A DNA stretch of 64,000 bases from Anisakis pegreffii (taxonomy: Eukaryota; Nematoda; Chromadorea; Rhabditida; Anisakidae), in assembly GCA_035041965.1 (NCBI GenBank), contig JAPYMA010001684.1, positions 62,001-126,000 of the forward strand, in the 5' to 3' direction. Of the stretch, positions 25,101 through 37,299 are shown piece after piece. The position numbers and the translations under genes were made by a program. The notes beneath the pieces were generated by a model that saw nothing but the letters and a program-made list of their open reading frames with translations, did no database searches and had not been told where the DNA came from. Every line of letters begins with the position of its first letter. Positions within the stretch are counted from its first letter, which is position 1.

Positions 25101-28100
25101 TGGACGAAACAAATGGGTTTCCCGTTGGTGAGTGTACAGCAAACAGTGGACGGGAATAAACGTGTTCTGAAACTCACTCAAAAGCGATTCATCGCTGACG
25201 GAACTGCCGATGAGAATAATTTAGTGTGGCAGGTGAGTAGTCTTATTGGATTGGACCGTTAAGTTTTGAAGCGTTATGCTTGGATGTTTTAATCACTTTA
25301 TTGGACAGTGGATGTCTGAGAATGCATTTGTGTTTTTGTGAACATTCATCACGTATTCATCGAGCAAACAGCGATATTTTGGTCATCTGGCCCAGCGTTT
25401 CATTGTTCATTGGTGATATTTGAAGGTGCCAATAACAGCTTCAACAAGCGCAGATCCGAGCGTGATCAAGCACCGAATGCTGATGAAAGAACGCGAGCAA
25501 GAGTTCGTCATCGAGGGTGTGAAACCAGATGAATGGCTCAAGGTAATGATGTAATCTAGTGTTTTTTTTAGAAAATATCAATTTTCATTTCATCTCGCCT
25601 GAGTGACTGGAAGGGAATTCTGTCCGCAGTTATGATTTCTGCATATGTGAGTGGAATAATTTCAGATAAATACGGGAACAACCGGCTTCTATCGTGTTCA
25701 CTACTCGAGCGATATGTTGAAAGCGTTGGTGCCGGCGATCAGCGCGAAAACATTGCCCGTCTTAGATCGTTTTGGTATTACGAATGATATGTTTGCTTTG
25801 GTTAGTGCTGTTTCATTTTTGAAGATTAGGAATTGCATGAGTTTTGAAGTTCGGTTTGATTGTAAATTTGGTACTATTTTCATTTGTTTCCAACAAAGTG
25901 AAAAGAAAAGAATCTTTTCGTCTGCTTTTGTTTCATTATCCAATTGATATGTATAGAAATATTTGGTTGCGTGCAATTGATTTACAACTTCGTAACGGTT
26001 CCAATGAATGCAAGGAATTCCTGGTGAAAATGAATGAACGTTTGTGAATATATTTAGGTGAAGGCTGGTCAGGCGTCGGCCGATGAATTTTTGGCTTTAT
26101 TAGCAGCAAGCACAAACGAAGATGAATATGTGGTTTGGGGAGCACTTGATGCTGGTTCGTTGGTTATTTTGATTGTCTTCTGTGATGTTTTAGTGCTGTG
26201 ATGTGATTTGTGTTGATTTAGCACGTAGTCTGACTGGAGTCGCTTTTGAAAAACTCGATTCGTTGTTGTTCACTATTTTCTGTTACAGGTATCTCATCAC
26301 TTGTGAACGCCATCTATCGTGCTTCTGATCCGAAACTTTTGGATCGTTTCAACAAGTTCATCGTCAAGACTCTGAAACCTGTCGGCAAACGTCTTGGCTG
26401 GGAGAAGAAAGCAGATGAAGGTTTGCGAATTTATTCATTTTTAACTGAGACTTTACAGAACACGATAGGAAATTAGTATCGTCGTGGTGAGAGAGTATTT
26501 GGTGAATTGATTAATTTGAAATCTTTGAATGTCGATAGAATTGACTGAATTGGGGTGTAACTAACAAAACATTAGAATAATCTCATCGAATTGTGAAATT
26601 TCAGATTCGCAAGTGGCGATGTTACGTTCGTTGATAATGGCACGGCTTGCACGATGCCACGACGATGAAGTGATTGCGACGGCAAGAGCGAAATTCAACG
26701 ATCACATCGAGAATAAGACGGAACTCCATCCTGATCTCAGATTAGCTGTAAGCATTGAAGGACACTTGAATTCTTTGAATCAGTGTTTGCTTCTTGTCAA
26801 CATGGACGGACTTATCTCATTGTATTTCTTCTGCATTCTTGAGGAGATGCGAAGTGTTTTCGAGTGTTTAATTGAGGCGTGTCATGGCATTTTGAGTTTT
26901 TTCCAATAACTGGACTAGAGCAGAGGATAGTGTCGTTCAAGTCGTGCAAATCATTCATGCATGCTTTACAGATATACAGTGTAATTGGCCGAAACGACGG
27001 TGAAGAAGGTGCCAAGAAACTGAAACACGTGAGTTTATTTATTTGATTCTTGATTATTTCTTTACTAGTTCATCTTTTTTGTTCACTTAAACTGCAGTAA
27101 AATGTTGTATTCTAACGATGAGGAGTATTTTTGGATGGAAGGTCGAAGTATTTTTATTATGTATGATTTGAAAGCATTCAGATATATGAAACGATTGGTT
27201 TCGGAGAAGTTGAACGTCATTGTATTGTGGCGATGGCGCAAACAACCGATGAAAATGTTTTGAAGTCATTCTTCAAATACGCTGTTGAGGATGTATGTTC
27301 GTTCAATTCGTTTGCTATTTTAAACTTTCGTGTCAGACTTATAAATTGCTTTGTAAGAAAGATGTTGGAATATTTCATTTTCTTATAAAATGAACTAATT
27401 GAGAAAGCAAGAAGTTGTTCAACTAGTGAGAGATCTTAATGAATATGCATATATTGTAGGGTAAAGTACGACCACAAGATTTGATGTTAGCGTTCTATGG
27501 TGCTCGTTCGACGAAGATTGGACAAGATTTCATCTGGCCGTATTTCAAGGTTAGCGCTAATCGGAAATATTCACGATTTTTACTTCTCAATTTTTTGTGT
27601 GATTTTTCATGGATGTCATCGATATTGATTTGCTCATTGCGTTCAATTGTTTTATGATGAGCAGTTGTTTTGAAGTGTTATCGTTCGCAAAATTGAAATG
27701 TCATTTTCAGGATCATACGAAAACTCTGCTGAGTAAATTTGGCGGTGTGAACAGTTCACTGTTTCAACATTGTTTCAAGGCAAGCGCTGATGGACAAGCA
27801 TCTAGTGCTGCGGCCGATGATGTAGAGGTATCTATCATTTGAATCATATCATTTTATTGGCATTTACGGATAGATGACTCTGGTTCGTTCTGAATATTTA
27901 TTGCAGCCAGTATCGGAGGGCATAGTCGGATGGGGTTTGTTGACTTGGGATTGTATGTTTGTGGTATAGAAATGTTCATTCACCTTCGTTAAGTGAAACA
28001 TTGAAGCGCATTTGGTTTTGTAGATGATCGTGAAAAGTGATCAATTGATAGAGTGAAATTGTTTTGTTCAGAATTATGTTCGAACTCAGTTGGACGAGGA

Positions 28101-28221
28101 TTCAGCAAAGACATTGAATCGTACGACGCGTCAAATCAAAGAATCAATTCGTCTGAATGAACAACTTCTGAAGCATAACGAAAAGGTCGTCAGCGACTAT
28201 CTCACCAAACAAGGATTCTGA
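22145..28221 (+). CDS. pam-1: Puromycin-sensitive aminopeptidase, M1 family, 874 aa, 20 exons
   Basis: Exons: 22145-22264, 22399-22483, 22762-22961, 23034-23141, 23262-23375, 23579-23753, 23977-24125, 24312-24476, 24580-24783, 25077-25232, 25426-25542, 25666-25800, 26058-26154, 26289-26420, 26605-26747, 26972-27028, 27182-27292, 27460-27549, 27711-27827, 28072-28221. All phases agree, giving 874 residues, close to the family's usual 880-920. It removes N-terminal residues from peptides in the cytosol using zinc. Visible catalytic parts: GAMEN (268-272), zinc motif HELAH (His304, Glu305, His308) with third ligand Glu327 in LKEGF, and the catalytic Tyr390 in SITYAKSNS. The N-terminal beta domain ([15 protein letters not shown] on) and the helical ERAP1-like C-terminal domain are both present. 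The start was chosen at [10 protein letters not shown], matching the family; an upstream in-frame ATG at 22040 is separated by a likely splice acceptor. Exons 7, 10 and 11 follow AAG acceptors. In C. elegans the orthologue acts in embryo polarity and meiotic exit (established for that species). Nothing suggests loss of function. Confidence 0.95.
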
Positions 28222-29298
28222 ATTGCGGCTGAATCGACCATCTGCCAAGGGGGTATACTCGAGTATTTTCAAAGATAACTGGAGATACTTTTGGTGTGCT
28301 GGTATTTTATCTTGCGAAGTCGATCAACGGTAGCACTTAAACATATATGCATTGCCATTTTCTTTGGATGGTCTCAACTTGCTCTGGATGGTCTTAGGTG
28401 GATGTTTTCAGTGCTTTATTGTTATAATTGAATATGCTATATTCTTGTTAATTTTATCCTATTATTATTATTATTATTATTATTATCAAAATTACTATTA
28501 TATTACTATTATTATTGTTATTGTTATTACTATTATTACTGTTATTTATTATTATTAGGGTGGATTATAGTATGCGTGGTTTTATGGTTGTTGCGAGTTT
28601 TATTATTTCGGTACGCTAGATGGTATAATTTAATTCCTTTCTTGAGTCTTCTGTTAGTTTATGTTTGATTGGTTTCAAGGTATCGTTTAGTGGCATGGTC
28701 AGATTCTTGTGTCTCACATCCTTTGTTGGGATGAACGGTTTTAGAATGTTATCTGGTTTTCTCAATATGCATAATCGAAGTTGAAGTATTCTATCTGTTG
28801 TTTCTATCTGTTGTTCTGTTTATTTGTTTGAGTTTTCGTCAATCCTTAACGCATGTCATATTAACGGCTAGCTGGAACGGTGTTTTTCTTTTGCCCGCAG
28901 CGTTTTGTTTCGGAAACGTTCCATATACTCAACGCTTTGTGGAATTGATGCTATGGCTAAAACTTTTATATAGTGTTTTATGGTGATACTTTTAAAATGG
29001 TTTCGTTCAGCTGTGTTATGTAATATGGTTATTGAATTGATTTTCTTTGAATAAATTATTTGTTTTTGCAGCAGTCGTTTACAGTGTTCTCTTCTCAATA
29101 ATTGCAATACATTTTTTCTTTTCAGGTCTGTAATTTTCAAGCGATGAATTTTCTCCGATCTGTTGTCACAATGATCTCATCGTTGAGAGAATGTGATCTC
29201 CACTCTTGTTTGTGTTGATCTGAAAACGCTCAAAACGTTTTTCCTATCTTCTTAGAAGGAGGCCATATAAGAAATGTTGGCAAAGAGAAAGATGAAAA
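28222..29298. other. Convergent intergenic region between aminopeptidase and DUF273 copy 2
   Basis: The two flanking genes end facing each other here. An interrupted TAT/ATT repeat occupies about 28460-28560. ORFs at 28352-28558 and 28798-28986 (plus) are low-complexity or T-rich and not supported. Both 3' ends and their polyadenylation sites must lie within this kilobase. Confidence 0.6.
28458..28560. repeat. Interrupted ATT trinucleotide repeat
   Basis: About 100 bases of TAT/ATT units interrupted by AAAATTAC, TGT and CTG steps, just downstream of the aminopeptidase stop codon. It gives a poly-Tyr reading in one frame that is not coding. Confidence 0.9.
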
Positions 29299-32200
29299 TT
29301 ATGTATACTTATCACAATTCGGATAACAATCGCCTATATCAGGCTCACTTAAATATGGAATAATTTGAGCAATTGTGGGGAAATCCTTCGCGTAGAATTT
29401 CTCATTTTCATGAAGTATCTTCTTGAGAGTCACTTCGTCGACGTGTGATGTGCTGCGCCAGTGCCATCCATCCACATTTTGACCGCAATTGTCGGCGTTT
29501 TCAATTTTCTGAACAGTTCGATGAGATTAACTTGCAGAAGGAGGATTTTTTTGCGTGAAATTGCCATATGCGATTCGAAAGTGTAGCCATTCAGCGATAC
29601 CTAGCGATTTGAGTCTATGCGGAGTAACGATTTAGGTATAGTTTCGAGTATTTAAGTATAGTTGTGCTTCAATGATTACGTATGAATGAAGATAACAGAG
29701 TGTTGTTGCATTGGATAACGTAACAAATGATTATAACTTGCGATGAGTGAAGATTAATCAGTGATAGTGAATAATTGATGAGACGGATTTTGATAAGTGA
29801 TCAATGATAACAAAATACTAGTAAGGAGAGGTAGTGACAATGAGTGATGTGTTTCTGGATGATATGATACGCCACTTGTGGGATTAGATCTGCAGAAGGG
29901 ATACTTGGAATTTGGATTAGCAGCAGTACCCTTATTGATCTTACTCTGATAGCATGATACACGTACTGAGATGATAAAAATAAGTTAATTTACGCAACTT
30001 AAATGAATTGCTCACTTCAAATGGTGATTCCCAGCCGTTTTCACTGATGTTCTGCTGCTTCCAACCGTGCAACATGAAGTCTCGATCAGACCACTTATCG
30101 TAAGTGATAAAGCCGTCTCGTACCCAACCGTGTGCCCTCCTCAGAATTCGCAATTTTCCAGGCCACAACCGTTGCTCTCCTTGAATTGTAGTACTTTTCG
30201 TAAGGAGCTGTCGAAAATAGACTGTTCAAGCAAAACAGACATCAGTTAGCTGCTTAAAGAGATCTTGGAGAATTGCCTGATTGAATGCGAACAGTTTTTG
30301 ATATACTCCAACATTGATGTGCTCATAAATCTCTTAATTATGACGACATTGATTGAGCAGTATTAAACGCAAAATTTCTGTGCTAACGACGAACCAAGTG
30401 AAAGTTTAACGCAAGTCACAAACGCCATATAGGTTTTATAATCAGTTCCTCTATGCCAGATTGTATCGCAGTTTTTGATGGATTGTTTCGCATCCGGTAA
30501 AAGCGTTTGTAGAATGTGCATCTGAAGTTTCAACACTGTCAAAATTAAGCTTTTGAATTGCAAAAATAACTCAAGTTGATATTTTGCTCATTGTGACGAT
30601 CAAATTTGTTATCGTTTGGTGGCGACTCAAAATCAGTAAAGTTCGGAGGATAAAAATGGTTTTCTTTAGCGGTTCAGTGAGATGAAACCTGTAAAACTCC
30701 ATTATCAGCACCATTCCAGTTTGATGGTTGCATATATTGCCAATCGGCCCATTTCCTCAAGAAGTTCCGAGCGAACGGAGTGTTTTTAGCCTGAAATCGT
30801 TATCGTAGAATTCTTCAGCGAATTCATCTCGAACTGGAGTTAAATACCAATTTTGAGCAAGTATTTAGATCGATATTCAATTTCCGGGTGAACTTCGCGA
30901 AATAACGGATCGATGAGGTCTTTCTCAGTGTGATACTTTAGAACTACAATCTCATAATTTCACTCCTTCGAATCTATCGACTTCAGGTCATATTAGACGA
31001 GTCTGAAGGAACAACAACGTTGAAAGAGTGCATATGCGATAATATCATGAAGACAGTAACTTACAAGGTAATTTCCAGATGCAATTTCCCAATTGAAGAA
31101 TCGTTCATAGAAGATGAGATCAACCCTGGTATCAATCCATTCCTCAATGCAATGATTCGGATTCACAATACCCGTATCTGCGTCAAGCACTAGCATCCAG
31201 TCGGTATCTTCCAAATACACTGATGCTGCACAGTGTTTCTTGAAGAACAACTGAAAATTCAACAGATCAGCTAAACCGTATCAATACTTGATTAATTTTG
31301 CCCAATAATCACTAAATGAGTGTATTTCCATGAAAGTAAACGCTCACATCCGTTGAAATTGCTCTGCAGTTTCAGAAGGATATTCGAAACGTGTATTGCA
31401 ATTTTCGTACTCATGACGGTTGTTTTGCTGTTTTGAAAGCTGATCACACAGGAAGTGAGATTGAGAGTTAGATGAGATAAGATATCATCGTTATATACCT
31501 GATCATGCGGGCATCTTTGATTAACGCGTTGATCCGAATCGAGATCAACCAATAAGAACGTATAATTGACTGAACGTAAGTAACATTGCAAAGTTTGTTG
31601 TGCTACACGATAATGCCTTCAAATTATCTGCTTACATCTGGGCAACTGTTAAACTATCAAGGAGTTTTCGGATTGACCGAATGAACAACGGATCATAGAA
31701 ATCAAAAACTGCTGAAAAAAAGTAAAGTTCACAAAATTTTCATTATCCATGCATAGGTTTAGGGCAGAAATTTCAAAAACTGAGAGTATTCATGCGAATT
31801 GGAAAGCTGCTCCCAGTTTAAATTTTAGATCAGATGATGAACCTTCCATTCTCAATGAAGTCCATGACATTGCATAGATCGTTATTGTCGAAAAGTGTGC
31901 GATATTATTTCCAATCTGGGAATATTTTGTGAAAGAGACGAATGTCAAGCAGTCGAAAAGTAAAATGTAATGAAAAATTTTCAGGTTTCAATAAATGTCT
32001 TCTACATTTCTTCTCTTTTTGTCGGATCTCTTCGAGAGATCATTCGAAAATCTGTTCCATCTAGAATGAAGAGTGCTCGTTATGACACAAGTACATAAAT
32101 TTTGCTTTCTGATTCGATTTTTTTGAGAAAATGAGATATTATTTCGGAATTCGAATCAGCTGTCGAGCCTATGCAACCATGCCAAATTTCAGAACTTTTT

Positions 32201-32684
32201 GTGCGACAAACGGCTGGATTCGTGGAACAAAATGAATTCTCATAAGGATAGATATATGAAAACAATGCAGCCAATGCAGGATATATATGACTTCATTGGC
32301 AACGAAAAAACATACTTACGTTTCATAAGAATGCTTAACAACTGCGACCAGAACGGTGACCTTTCCAAATAAAGGTGGACATGCACCCATGTTGATCCTT
32401 CTCGGGTATTTAGTTGGGGACATGCTGATGTCTTCTACTCTCTCGTGAAATGCTGTAGTCGTCCAATTCGTCGGGCTTCTCTCGTGTTCAGTGCTGATAA
32501 GGCTTTTGCTTCTTGGTGCTACTATTTGTCCGGTTTTTGGGTTATATCTTAGCGAGTTTACCGAATGGACGTTTGCATTTTGCGGGATAAAAATAGTGGA
32601 TGGCCATGTCAGGAGAATTGTAATCGGTGGAATAATTCCAGCAACAATGAACGTCAATATGATAAGATATGTTCGAGCTCGCAT
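29299..32684 (-). CDS. DUF273-family putative Golgi glycosyltransferase, copy 2, 423 aa, seven exons
   Basis: Exons (minus): 32320-32684, 31499-31616, 31065-31250, 30689-30790, 30395-30521, 30016-30179, 29299-29508 (stop TAA). Phases and the lengths of exons 2 to 7 are identical to copy 1 at 15485-18578; only exon 1 differs in length. The protein has a membrane helix close to the start ([19 protein letters not shown]), a divergent stem, and the same catalytic-like domain with DXD in VLDADTG (Asp184, Asp186). Exon 3 differs from copy 1 by one residue of 62, while the stem and last exon are much more diverged. Two introns end in AAG here (before exons 2 and 6), whereas copy 1 uses TAG and CAG at the same places. 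The reaction and substrate are unknown; localisation to the secretory pathway is inferred from the type II topology. Confidence 0.9.
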
Positions 32685-34093
32685 GATACATTTGATCCCT
32701 TAGACGAATTCAGTAGCAATAAACCCTGAATTTGAGATTGATTGGTCAGGAATATATCCTTTCTATCACACAACAAATTGTGTGGAATGCGTCCGTTAGA
32801 AATTTTGGAGGAACAGTCGTCACACCCAAACAATAGACTGAGTCTCCGTATGGCAGACGAAAATAACTTATGGATTATGAAACCAACTGGTGTTGACCTT
32901 GAGTAACGTGATCAAAGAGAACAGGGTGGAATCATCGCGGATAACGAAACACAGGCACAATATCTGAGAAGCACTAGTGATAGTGGGATAAAGATGAAGA
33001 TTCACACTGAATTGATTTAGCGTTCATTTCGGCGAGTGTATTCCAGGTCATTGAATGCAACAATCGAAGCTTATCAATAAACGCTCGCTGTGCTCTATTT
33101 CTTGGTCAATGCATCACCGACTAACTCCACTCTTCAGTAATGAATCTGATCGCTGACCAGTGTCTCTCAAATAACTTACGTGACAATTTCTTCGCGTTCG
33201 CAAAACTATGCAAAAATTCAGTGATTTAACATCCACTTTAGTTGCGCAATGGAATGACACTTCAACCAGTTGACATATTTCGTTGATTCCGAGTGTCGTC
33301 AGAATTTTTTTCGCACAGGAACACTTACGCATTTTTGAATACTCAGAGCAATCCTTTTGAAAATTCAGCTCAAAGTTAAGAATATTCCTATTTTTCTATT
33401 CAGCAACTGAAAGACAGTGATTGATTGTTGTTTTGAAATAATATTTTTGAAATACACATATTCGGAACGACGTCCTCCATCAAAAAACCTTTCCTGCAAG
33501 AAATGTGACCTTGAATGCAGATCACATTCTATACAACAGTCGTTCTTTTTCAACTGAATGAATGTCAACGTCAAACGAACTAACCTGATATTAATGATGA
33601 TAAGAATCATCACTATTATTTTCAAAAAAAATGACAAGAACAAGAAAAAATGTTTATTTACATTACATTATTGAAAGCATTATAGTACATTATTGGACCC
33701 CATTCAAACAGACAAATGACACATTAACATAGCACCCGTTCACTTAATTGCCCTAACTACTATCGCGGTTACATTTCATTTTGGATGAACACAATGCACA
33801 CATTGTACCCCATTCAATCAGATGACATAATCCAACCAGTTGAGCTGTTGTCAATCGTAAACAGTGTTCGCTCGGCGTCGAAAAAACAGGAATAGACTTC
33901 AATGTGGATCTCAAATCCAACCAGTTGAAGCAGTTTTATTTGTTAACTGATCCATTCAGTTGCTTTAATGACACAAAAGAGTTGGATTTAAATCGAGAAT
34001 ACACTGATGTTGAAAGACTTTAAGAATGCCAATCGTATATCTAAGAACATCCACATCAAAAGTTTCGTTCCCATTACTCCATGAGCTTACAAT
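32685..34093. other. Intergenic, no supported gene
   Basis: This stretch lies upstream of DUF273 copy 2 and downstream of the four-helix membrane gene. Open stretches 33114-33332 and 33365-33643 (minus) lack domains and splice support. It should hold the copy 2 promoter. A segment CATTGTACCCCATTCAA/CATTATTGGACCCCATTCAA is present twice (about 33690 and 33800), a weak direct repeat. Confidence 0.45.
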
Positions 34094-37000
34094 TCACAAA
34101 GAATTCCTCGAGACTCTCTGGTCGTCGTCATCATCAGTCCCATTTACGATTATCGTCGAGGAATTATTGTTGCTTGACGCATGCCTCTGCGAGAATAAAC
34201 TCGGATCTGTTAGCGCTTCAGCTGAGTAACCACTCATAAAGGATTTCTGAAAGCTTCAAACGTTTCATTCGAATTGGAACAGAACAATTAACTCAACAGT
34301 TCGCGAGTTGCTCGCTTCAGATCAAAAAGTTACACTGAAATTATCTGTCGCCCTCCTCAGAAAGCACTCACTCACTTTGAATGGCTCCAGATCTCGGAAG
34401 TATCGAGCGCATCGAACAATCACAACCAGAAACCATACGTTGACAGCCACAGCAAGTGCCAGAGCAACTACTGTGAATGCGGCGAGCAGTGGAATTACTG
34501 TAATTTCATTAAGTTCGTAGTGATGTCAGTTATCTAATGACTCTTAAAATATTACATATGAGGCAATTGTTTCTTGAGACGCATACAGAATTGAGTCATA
34601 TTTAAAATTAAGTCCTGGATATTTATCTGAGGTGAGATATCAAGATATTCATTTCACAGCGATGTTTTTTACTTATACTCGATGCTTATACCAATTGTAA
34701 GAATTATCCTCGTAAAATAAAAGACACCTGTTCATAATAATTAGTGAACAAAGGACCGAAATAATCTCGGATGCTATCCAAATCTCGAAATGTCTATAAA
34801 CTAACCACTATATTAGTAGCTGAGTGATTATGACTAATCCATTCTCATCTCAACTGAACGGAAAGATATTTCTCCATTTTATGTTCACTCAAATAGAACC
34901 AATTTATCTTGGTGCTAAAAAAATTGAAGAGCGAGTGTTCCAATCACAGTGCAACTTATGCAACGGCATTGCATGCTACCAACTGATCGATTGATACATT
35001 TGTGTAAACGAGCGATTTCGACGATTATACTGATTCTGTACGAATATTCTTATTTACCACAGTGCCTTATCTGTACGTTCCAAATCGATCACTGCCGTAG
35101 AGTGAACTCTTGATGTTATCAACAAACTGGTTCGTTCGTTTTACGCAAAATGATGTGACAACTGATCGCACAGTGCAGTTTAACAATCAAACCGAAGCAT
35201 ATTTATGTCGGGATGCATATGTGTTGACATGAAACGGTTCAGTGCTGATACAATAACGTAGTGCTGTATCCAGTGCTGATTCACTGCATGAACCAGTTTC
35301 GAGATGTTCCAAATTCATCATCAATCAAACGGTCATCTGATCGTGAAGTGCAGTTGCAAAAGCAAATGAAATGTGCGATCTTTGTTTTGCGACTAATTTC
35401 AAATGAATGTGGGATGGTATGCACTACTTCGGAGCTTAGAGAAGAATACTGCTCTAGGGAGAAAAAATTTATCCCTGAAATTTATGTCCCACTGATTTGC
35501 TTTTCTAGCACATCAATACAGCAAAAACATGAAAGTACTCATCACAGAAGATACAATTGAATTCAAAATTCATGCTGATAAGGCGCAGAAATACTCAAAT
35601 TGTAATTGTTGAAATAACATTTTACCATTTCGTTGCTGAACGGACAATACTTCAGCGATCTGTTGCAATCGCCCACTTAAAGCCATTTCCACATATTCAC
35701 CTGCATACGAATGTGCGTTCAGGACGGCTGTTGCGAAGAATAGTGTCAGCAGAATAAGGAACGATATTGTGATGATCTGCAAACGGCAAAAGCGATGATA
35801 AGGAACCGTCAACTGAGAGTTCCCCACAGATATATCTCTGGGTTTTTGGAAATTTTTAAGCATTAAACTCTCCCTCCCCCCTTATCTCAAGTGAATTCGA
35901 GGAAGACACGTCATAAGACGAAATTCACCGACAAATTTGCTCAAATGTACTTTGTAAGTCGTTGAACAGAACAACTTCGATTCGGACTGACTCGATACAC
36001 CGAAAAACTCTCAGTGAGCATTTGCAAATGAAGAACTCAAAAAAAAAAATCGAAATTTATACGCACATTCAAAACAACGAAAGGCTGCAAGAGTGCAGCT
36101 TTTTCTTGCCATAATCCTTGCAGCAAACAAATAACAGCCACAGAATCCACCACCAAAAAGAGCAATTCCCAATTCCAACCGATATCCGATAAGCCAATCG
36201 CTTTGAGGACGAAACTGGCGACGATGAAAAATGTCGAGATTAAAGCAATCGCATAGGCTGCAGTCTAAAATGAGACCATATGGAATGCTTCAAGAAACAT
36301 GCTCAATGATGGATGATATCGAACAAAAAGTGATTTAAAACGCAGCTGTGATCGCCCAAGCAGCAATTCTCAAGCTATAGACAGTCGGATATCTGGACAC
36401 AACCATCTAACTGCTTACAAACAGGAGGAATGCACGAAGGAATTGATTGTGAAGTGAGAAATCCATTTTTGAGCTTATTTGTCACCTTGAGACGTCCGAC
36501 TTTATAGCGATCACTTTTCAGTTTCCTTTCCTCACTACGGTTAACGCTCGTGAGATCGGGAATATCGCGTTGCTTGAAGTGACCACGAATGTCCGATCGT
36601 TTTGTAGCTCGATATTTCATCAGGAGGAACCAAGTTACAGCGGGATAATAGAAGTGGATCAGTGAATTTAGCACAGGAGCGGATCTCAGACGCTCACTTA
36701 AGTAATGAAACTAAATGAAAGGAGATGGATTTGATGAATATTGCAGCGATAGCAGTCGAAAGCAATATCAGATGATCAGCACTGAGTAATGCTAAGCTAA
36801 CTGTATCTCTACCTAGATAAACAACATTTATACAGGGTCAACGATTCATCGTGTAAGTGGACGAAGGGATACAACAAGCTATGTTGTGGTGTGTCGAATG
36901 CGATAAAAGAGGATAATATCAAGTATCCTTTCAATGTTCGAGTATTTCGAGAAGTGCAATGATCCAACTGAAAATGTTCACTTTCCCTGTCTTGATCGCA

Positions 37001-37299
37001 CATAAAATTGTCGACTATTAGACAGAAATGAGCGATGGCGCGCTATCGCTATTTAGGAAACATTGCGAAATGCCAGAATACTTATTTCGCTATTCCGCTA
37101 TTTCTCTACGTTATTCCCATCTCCCAGCAGCTGTTCCCCATCTATGCGATTAGTCCTTGTGGAATTGAATATGTACCGAAGAAATCAAGCGCTATAAATA
37201 ACTAAGAACCTTTGCATGAAGTGCATGAAAACAACACCGATATTCCGGCTTATCGTGATCGAATGGAACATTCCTTGAGCCTGCTCTGCGTATTGCCAT
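34094..37299 (-). CDS. Four-helix membrane protein, DUF7027/LAPTM-like, 212 aa, five exons
   Basis: Exons (minus): 37210-37299, 36067-36264, 35701-35776, 34376-34497, 34094-34246 (stop TGA at 34094-34096). Phases agree, giving 212 residues. The start ATG lies one base after GTTTTCAG, as for a trans-spliced leader. The N-terminal exon has the Cys-Cys...His pattern (YRCCFHALHAK) that precedes the first helix in this nematode family. Four membrane segments follow: TAAYAIALISTFFIVASFVL, LLFLVVDSVAVICLL, IITISFLILLTLFFATAVL and AAFTVVALALAVAVNVWFLV, then the basic IVRCARYFRDLEPFK. The C-terminal tail is Ser/Asn-rich and ends with an acidic run (TDDDDDQRVSRNSL). LAPTM relatives sit in lysosomal or endosomal membranes; location here is inferred. 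A possible in-phase cassette exon lies in the first intron at 36486-36710. Confidence 0.85.
36486..36710 (-). CDS. Candidate cassette exon inside intron 1 of the four-helix membrane gene
   Basis: An open block of exactly 75 codons lies between acceptor TCATTTAG and donor AAG|GTGACA. It begins and ends in phase 0, matching the phase-0 junction between exon 1 (ending at 37210) and exon 2 (starting at 36264). Inclusion would add 75 residues between the Cys/His motif and the first helix. The content is a hydrophobic stretch (HFYYPAVTWFLLMKYR) followed by a long basic region (KRSDIRGHFKQRD, EERKLKSDRYKVGRLK). It could instead be an exon of an overlapping gene or a chance open frame. Confidence 0.4.
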
